Under the pieces are notes generated by a model. That model made no database searches and was not told the origin of the DNA. It saw nothing but the letters and a program-made list of their open reading frames with translations. Shown piece after piece: positions 22,842 through 26,523 of a DNA stretch of 26,523 nucleotides. Each line of letters opens with the position of its first letter. Position 1 is the first letter of the stretch. Made by a program: the position numbers and the translations under genes. This DNA comes from JANOAR01 sp031411235 (lineage in GTDB: Bacteria > Verrucomicrobiota > Verrucomicrobiia > Verrucomicrobiales > Verrucomicrobiaceae): positions 1-26,523 of the forward strand of contig JANOAR010000075.1 of the NCBI GenBank assembly GCA_031411235.1. Direction: 5' to 3'.

Positions 22842-24632
22842 ATGTCAAAAGCCAGCGTCGAAGACATCAAACTCGCCTCCCAGGGCCTCCGTGGCCAGAT
22901 CGCCGAACAGTTCGCCGATACTGCCCTCACCCACGTCCCCGACGACACGAACATCCTGATGAAATTCCACGGCTCCTACCAGCAGGACGACCGTGATCTG
23001 CGTGCCGGACTGACCAAGGAAAAGAAAGACAAAGCTTGGAGCTTCATGGTGCGCAGCAAGATGCCTGGTGGTCGCATTTCCGCTGCCCAGTGGCTCATCC
23101 ACGACGACCTCTGCACCAAGGCCAGCGGCACCCTCCGCCTGACCAATCGCCAGGGCATCCAGTTGCACGGCATCCTCAAGGGAGGAATGAAGGAAGTCAT
23201 CAGCAACGTCTGCCACAGCGGCCTCACCACCATGGGAGCCTGCGGCGACGTGGTGCGCAATACCATGGGGCCTGCCGCCCCGCTGGATACCGAAGTGCAT
23301 CGCGACTCCCAGCGCCTCACCGAAGAGCTGAGCCAGCGCTTCCTCTGGCGCTCCACCGCCTACGCCGATCTCTGGCTTGATGGCGAAAAGATCGACCCCG
23401 AGTGGCTCAACGACCCCGAGGTGAACCCCGCTGTTCGCGCCGTAACCAAGGCCCCGGAAGGCGAAGACCCCATCTACGGCAAGACTTACCTGCCGCGTAA
23501 ATTCAAGATGGCCGTCGCCATCCAGCCCTGCAACGATGTCGATATATACAGCCAAGACGTTGGCTTCGTCCCGCACGTCGTCGATGGCCAAGTCGAAGGC
23601 TACACCATCCTCATCGGCGGCGGCTTCGGCATGAGCCATGGCCAGCTCAATACCCGGCCCTTCCTCGCCCAGCCCCTCCTGTACGCCAAGCGCGAGCACG
23701 TCGTCGATGTCACCGAAGCCATCGTCACTACCCAGCGCGATTTCGGCAATCGCGAGGAGCGCAAGCACGCCCGCATGAAGTACCTCGTCGCGCTGAAAGG
23801 CATCGAGTGGTTCCGCAGCGAAGTCGCCAACCGCCTCCCCGGTATCGAAACCTACCCCGCCAAGGATGTGCATTTCGACAGCGTCGAAGACACTCTCGGC
23901 TGGCACGAGCAAGGCGACGGCAAGCTCTACCACGCCTTCTACGTCAGCATGGGCCGCGTCGCCGATGTCGCCAATGAGCCGCAGTATCGCAGCGCCCTGC
24001 GCGAGATTTGCGAGAGCGTGAAGTGCCCCATCGTCGTCACGCCGAACACCAACCTCATCTTCGCCGACATCGCCCCGGCGGATCGCTCCAAAGTCGATGC
24101 CATCCTCGCCAAACACGGCGTCGGCCAAGACGCTGCTTTGACCCGTGCCCGCAAGGTCGCCCACGCATGCGTCGCCCTGCCCACTTGCGGCCTGGCCCTT
24201 AGCGAGAGCGAGCGCGCCCTGCCTAGTCTCATGGACGAGATCGACCCCATCCTCACTGAGTTGGGGCTGGAAAATGAGCCCATCCTCTTCCGCATGACGG
24301 GTTGCCCCAACGGCTGCGGTCGTCCCTACAACGCCGACTTCGGCTTCGTCGGGCGTTCCCCTGGCAAGTATGCCCTCTTCATCGGCGGCAGCGTGCGTGG
24401 CAATCGTCTGGCGGGTCTGGAATACAAGACCGTCCTCCGTGTCGAGCTAGCCGACAAAGTCCGCACCTTCCTCGTCGCCTACAAAGCCGAGAGGAAGGAA
24501 GGCGAAATCTTTGCCGACTGGTTTGGCCGCACCCGCCCCGCTGGGCCCGCGCCCGACCCCGAGCAGTTCCACATCGAACTGACCGAGCGTGCCGCGAAGC
24601 TCGCTGGAGCGAAGGTGGAAGCCGCAGGGTAA
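22842..24632 (+). CDS. assimilatory sulfite reductase, siroheme/4Fe-4S subunit
   Basis: The 596-residue protein is a siroheme- and 4Fe-4S-dependent reductase that converts sulfite to sulfide by six electrons; nitrite reductase is the main alternative. The cluster ligands are C443 and C449 (ACVALPTCGLALSE) and C488 and C492 (TGCPNGCGRPY), the bridge motif of the sulfite/nitrite reductase family. Other family segments are RLTNRQGIQLHG, TMGACGDVVRNTM and GGGFGMSHG. The spacing and sequence favour CysI/Sir over NirA. No flavoprotein partner (CysJ) or other sulfate assimilation gene is adjacent, so the electron donor may be ferredoxin or a partner encoded elsewhere. It ends 11 bases from the convergent next gene. 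Confidence 0.9.
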   Translation: MSKASVEDIKLASQGLRGQIAEQFADTALTHVPDDTNILMKFHGSYQQDDRDLRAGLTKEKKDKAWSFMVRSKMPGGRISAAQWLIHDDLCTKASGTLRLTNRQGIQLHGILKGGMKEVISNVCHSGLTTMGACGDVVRNTMGPAAPLDTEVHRDSQRLTEELSQRFLWRSTAYADLWLDGEKIDPEWLNDPEVNPAVRAVTKAPEGEDPIYGKTYLPRKFKMAVAIQPCNDVDIYSQDVGFVPHVVDGQVEGYTILIGGGFGMSHGQLNTRPFLAQPLLYAKREHVVDVTEAIVTTQRDFGNREERKHARMKYLVALKGIEWFRSEVANRLPGIETYPAKDVHFDSVEDTLGWHEQGDGKLYHAFYVSMGRVADVANEPQYRSALREICESVKCPIVVTPNTNLIFADIAPADRSKVDAILAKHGVGQDAALTRARKVAHACVALPTCGLALSESERALPSLMDEIDPILTELGLENEPILFRMTGCPNGCGRPYNADFGFVGRSPGKYALFIGGSVRGNRLAGLEYKTVLRVELADKVRTFLVAYKAERKEGEIFADWFGRTRPAGPAPDPEQFHIELTERAAKLAGAKVEAAG

Positions 24633-24643
24633 TTCCGAACGCC

Positions 24644-25999
24644 TCACATTTCCGCGATACGATAGCCGAAGCCAGGGCCGCCCAGGGTGCTGAAATCGAC
24701 CACGCCGTTGCGTCGCTGGTACAGGCCAGGATGCACGGCGGCTTCTTTTAATGAGGCGTCGGGGTAGAACTGCATGGCGTTGCATTCCACGCCCTGGATG
24801 GTGCCAGCGTGGGCGGCGAGGCGCACATGCGGGATCATCGCGAGCGTTGGGTTGGTGAGGTCTTGCACCATCAAAGGCATACCGTGGGCCTTGGCCCAGC
24901 AGAGGCTGAGCAGGGCCCCGGTCTGGGTTTTGCAAGTCTTTAGCGCGACGCCCGACCACCCGAGACGGCGACCCAAGCGCACGAATTCCCAGTCGTGCGC
25001 GCTCTCGTCGAGGAACAATGGCTTGCGTGCGGAGACGCTGCGCACGTCGATCTGGTGGGCCTCTAGGTCATAGGGGAAGGGCTGCTCGACGTAGAGCGTG
25101 CGGGCGTATATTTCGGGCTCGTTGGCGAGCAGGCCATCCATGATTTCATTGACATAGGCGGGGGCTTTGACGGTGCAGTTGAAGTCGGCACTGAACCAGC
25201 GCACGCCAAGCGGCAAACCGATGCGCCCGATGCGCACCATGCGCTGGTAGTCCCACTCGGCATCGGTGCCGCGCAGCTTGATTTTGAGGCAAGTGAGGCC
25301 GTCTTGTTTGATCCAGTCTTCCAGGAGAATGGGGTAGCCGTCGTTGGGCTCGCTGCCCGTGAGGTCGCAGGCTTCGAGGGCATCCACGCCACCGACGAGA
25401 TGCCAGACTGGCAGGGTGGTGGGTGCGTTTTTGACGAAGTAGTCCTGCGGGTAGCGCCCGGTAAAGTCGATGTCTTCTGCATCCGCCTCGATGTAGGCCG
25501 CGAGATCGCGGTTCATGAACTCGGCGTTGTAGGTGGTGTAGATGTCGCGCCCGAGCAGCACGCCGAAGGCGTCGTGGACGGCGATGTCGAAGGCGCTGAA
25601 GGCGACGAGCGCGCCGAGGTAGGGCATTTCGAGCGGCGACCTGTGGTTTTCATCCGCGAGGGCTTTCATCAGTACGCCGTGCTGGAAATCCTGCGCGATC
25701 TCCATCGGGTGGCCTTGCAAGCCTGAACCCACGAGCAGTGTAGCCACGCGGCTGGAGAAGGATTTCATACGCTCGGTGCGCTCGGCGATGGTCAGCGTGC
25801 TGGGCCATACCCACGAGACACTGAGCGGCGTCTCGCCCCAGCCCTGGGCTTGTGTGCCTGCGCGATCTTCCACGGTCACTTGCACACGCAGGCAGACGAC
25901 GTTTTGCACCGTCTCGGGGCCGAACTTCAGCGGCACGCGCAGGGTGATAGGCAGGAAATGAACGTCGGCGGCGATGACTCGGATGTCGGTGGGCTTCAT
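24644..25999 (-). CDS. enolase-superfamily enzyme (mandelate racemase / muconate cycloisomerase type)
   Basis: The 451-residue enzyme has the enolase-superfamily layout: an N-terminal capping domain (about 1-130, with GWGETPLS) and a TIM-barrel domain. Active-site residues are visible: the KxK base motif K239/K241 (CLKIKLRG), metal ligands D272 (FSADFN), E305 (YVEQPFPYD) and D331 or E332 (LFLDESAHDWEF), and a second lysine pair K354/K357 (KTCKTQTG). Members abstract a proton next to a carboxylate in sugar-acid dehydration, racemisation or cycloisomerisation. The reaction cannot be assigned. The start at 25999 is chosen because an upstream start at 26077 adds unrelated hydrophobic sequence. 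The protein is longer than the usual 350-400 residues. Confidence 0.85.
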   Translation of the reverse strand: MKPTDIRVIAADVHFLPITLRVPLKFGPETVQNVVCLRVQVTVEDRAGTQAQGWGETPLSVSWVWPSTLTIAERTERMKSFSSRVATLLVGSGLQGHPMEIAQDFQHGVLMKALADENHRSPLEMPYLGALVAFSAFDIAVHDAFGVLLGRDIYTTYNAEFMNRDLAAYIEADAEDIDFTGRYPQDYFVKNAPTTLPVWHLVGGVDALEACDLTGSEPNDGYPILLEDWIKQDGLTCLKIKLRGTDAEWDYQRMVRIGRIGLPLGVRWFSADFNCTVKAPAYVNEIMDGLLANEPEIYARTLYVEQPFPYDLEAHQIDVRSVSARKPLFLDESAHDWEFVRLGRRLGWSGVALKTCKTQTGALLSLCWAKAHGMPLMVQDLTNPTLAMIPHVRLAAHAGTIQGVECNAMQFYPDASLKEAAVHPGLYQRRNGVVDFSTLGGPGFGYRIAEM

Positions 26000-26151
26000 G
26001 GTAGTTGGTGGGTGGGGTGAGAAGTGGGTGGCGGCGAGGGTAACAAGGATTGTGAACTGCGCGAGTGCTGAGGACAAGGTGATGCAAACGCGCTGAGTGA
26101 GACTGAACCTGTCATTGCGCTTGTCGCTAGTCGCGCAACACTTCGCGCACC
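26000..26151. promoter_or_regulatory. divergent promoter region before the last gene
   Basis: This 152-base gap lies between the minus-strand enolase-superfamily gene and the plus-strand gene that runs off the window. It should hold both promoters. No clear promoter boxes or operator were recognised. Confidence 0.35.
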
Positions 26152-26523
26152 ATGAAACCCACCGTCCTCACCTTCGTCGTCGCCGCGCTGTTGCTCGGCT
26201 CCACACTCCACGCCAATGACTTTACCGACAGGCTTAAGCGAGCCGTGGGAAAGGCTGCTGACAAAGTCGGTGATGCGGCCCATAAGGTGGGCGACAAGAG
26301 CCGCACTTGGGTAGCCCAGGCCAAAGAAAATCTGGGGCTAACGCCTGAAGATTACATCCGTCGCGCCGATGTGCAGTTGGCCAAAATGGATGCGCAAATC
26401 CGTGCGCTGAAGGATGTCACGGGGGCCACGGCGCGTGAGTATTTCAAGACGCGAGTGCTGGCGCTGGAGCAACATTTCGCCTTCACGGTGGACGAGTTCA
26501 CATCGCTGCAACTGAGCACGACG
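26152..26523 (+). CDS. partial secreted hypothetical protein
   Basis: An open frame begins with ATG at 26152 and remains open through 124 codons to the window edge, so the 3' end is missing. The N-terminus is a clear signal peptide (MKPTVLTFVVAALLLGSTLHA), with predicted cleavage before NDFTD. The mature part is rich in charged, helix-forming residues with short repeats of KVGD (DKVGDAAHKVGDKS), followed by a predicted helical segment. No family is recognised. It is probably periplasmic or exported. Confidence 0.8.
   Translation, partial: MKPTVLTFVVAALLLGSTLHANDFTDRLKRAVGKAADKVGDAAHKVGDKSRTWVAQAKENLGLTPEDYIRRADVQLAKMDAQIRALKDVTGATAREYFKTRVLALEQHFAFTVDEFTSLQLSTT

Noticed and set aside
22845..24164. 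439-codon minus-strand frame opposite the sulfite reductase
   Set aside because: It is an Asp/Glu/Ala-rich mirror frame of a high-GC gene whose own motifs are unmistakable.

Overview
The window reads as high-GC chromosomal DNA of a Verrucomicrobiota bacterium, most likely a Verrucomicrobiaceae / Prosthecobacter-like lineage. The inference rests on family content: a PSD1/DUF1549/DUF1553 cytochrome protein, a secreted DUF1080 protein, a WPQWRGP-type PQQ-propeller protein, several Gfo/Idh/MocA oxidoreductases, a DUF6941-like protein and a GYF_2-DUF4328 membrane protein. These are typical of Planctomycetota/Verrucomicrobiota. No rRNA, tRNA or CRISPR array was seen. Many chosen starts lack an obvious Shine-Dalgarno sequence, so starts were decided mainly by family N-termini.

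Left end (1-2990): a perfect CTAGG pentanucleotide array of 26 copies, then an IS66-family element (249-2282) with tnpA and tnpC but no tnpB. Its left terminal repeat is tandemly duplicated and no target duplication is visible. Its right end abuts a conserved hypothetical gene whose 5' end appears to have been lost.

3168-11000: a Cu+-type P1B ATPase without an HMA domain but with two CCG motifs, a secreted PQQ propeller protein, a leucine-rich-repeat/protein-kinase fusion, a secreted DUF1080 protein and a large PSD1 cytochrome protein. A strong hairpin lies between the last two, which converge.

11000-14212: a stub of a NarL-type response regulator overlaps the 3' end of a large minus-strand gene. 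That gene encodes a pseudo-receiver, a Pro/Ala/Glu-rich linker, a PilZ-like domain and a methyltransferase, resembling enzymes of the PhcB / 3-hydroxypalmitate methyl ester group. A DUF6941-like gene is divergent from it across an AT-rich region carrying a perfect 14-bp palindrome. This locus is the best candidate here for an under-described signalling system.

14327-18788: mostly plus-strand genes for a tandem ACT-domain protein, an eIF1/SUI1-like factor, a lipoprotein N-acetylmuramoyl-L-alanine amidase and two Gfo/Idh/MocA dehydrogenases, with a Uma2 nuclease-fold gene on the opposite strand between the two dehydrogenases.

18847-26523: gcvH, trpS, an ACS-type MFS transporter, a GYF_2-DUF4328 membrane protein, a siroheme/4Fe-4S sulfite reductase, an enolase-superfamily enzyme and a partial secreted protein running off the end. 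The MFS transporter, the enolase-superfamily enzyme and the two dehydrogenases could together serve sugar or sugar-acid catabolism, but they are not in one operon.
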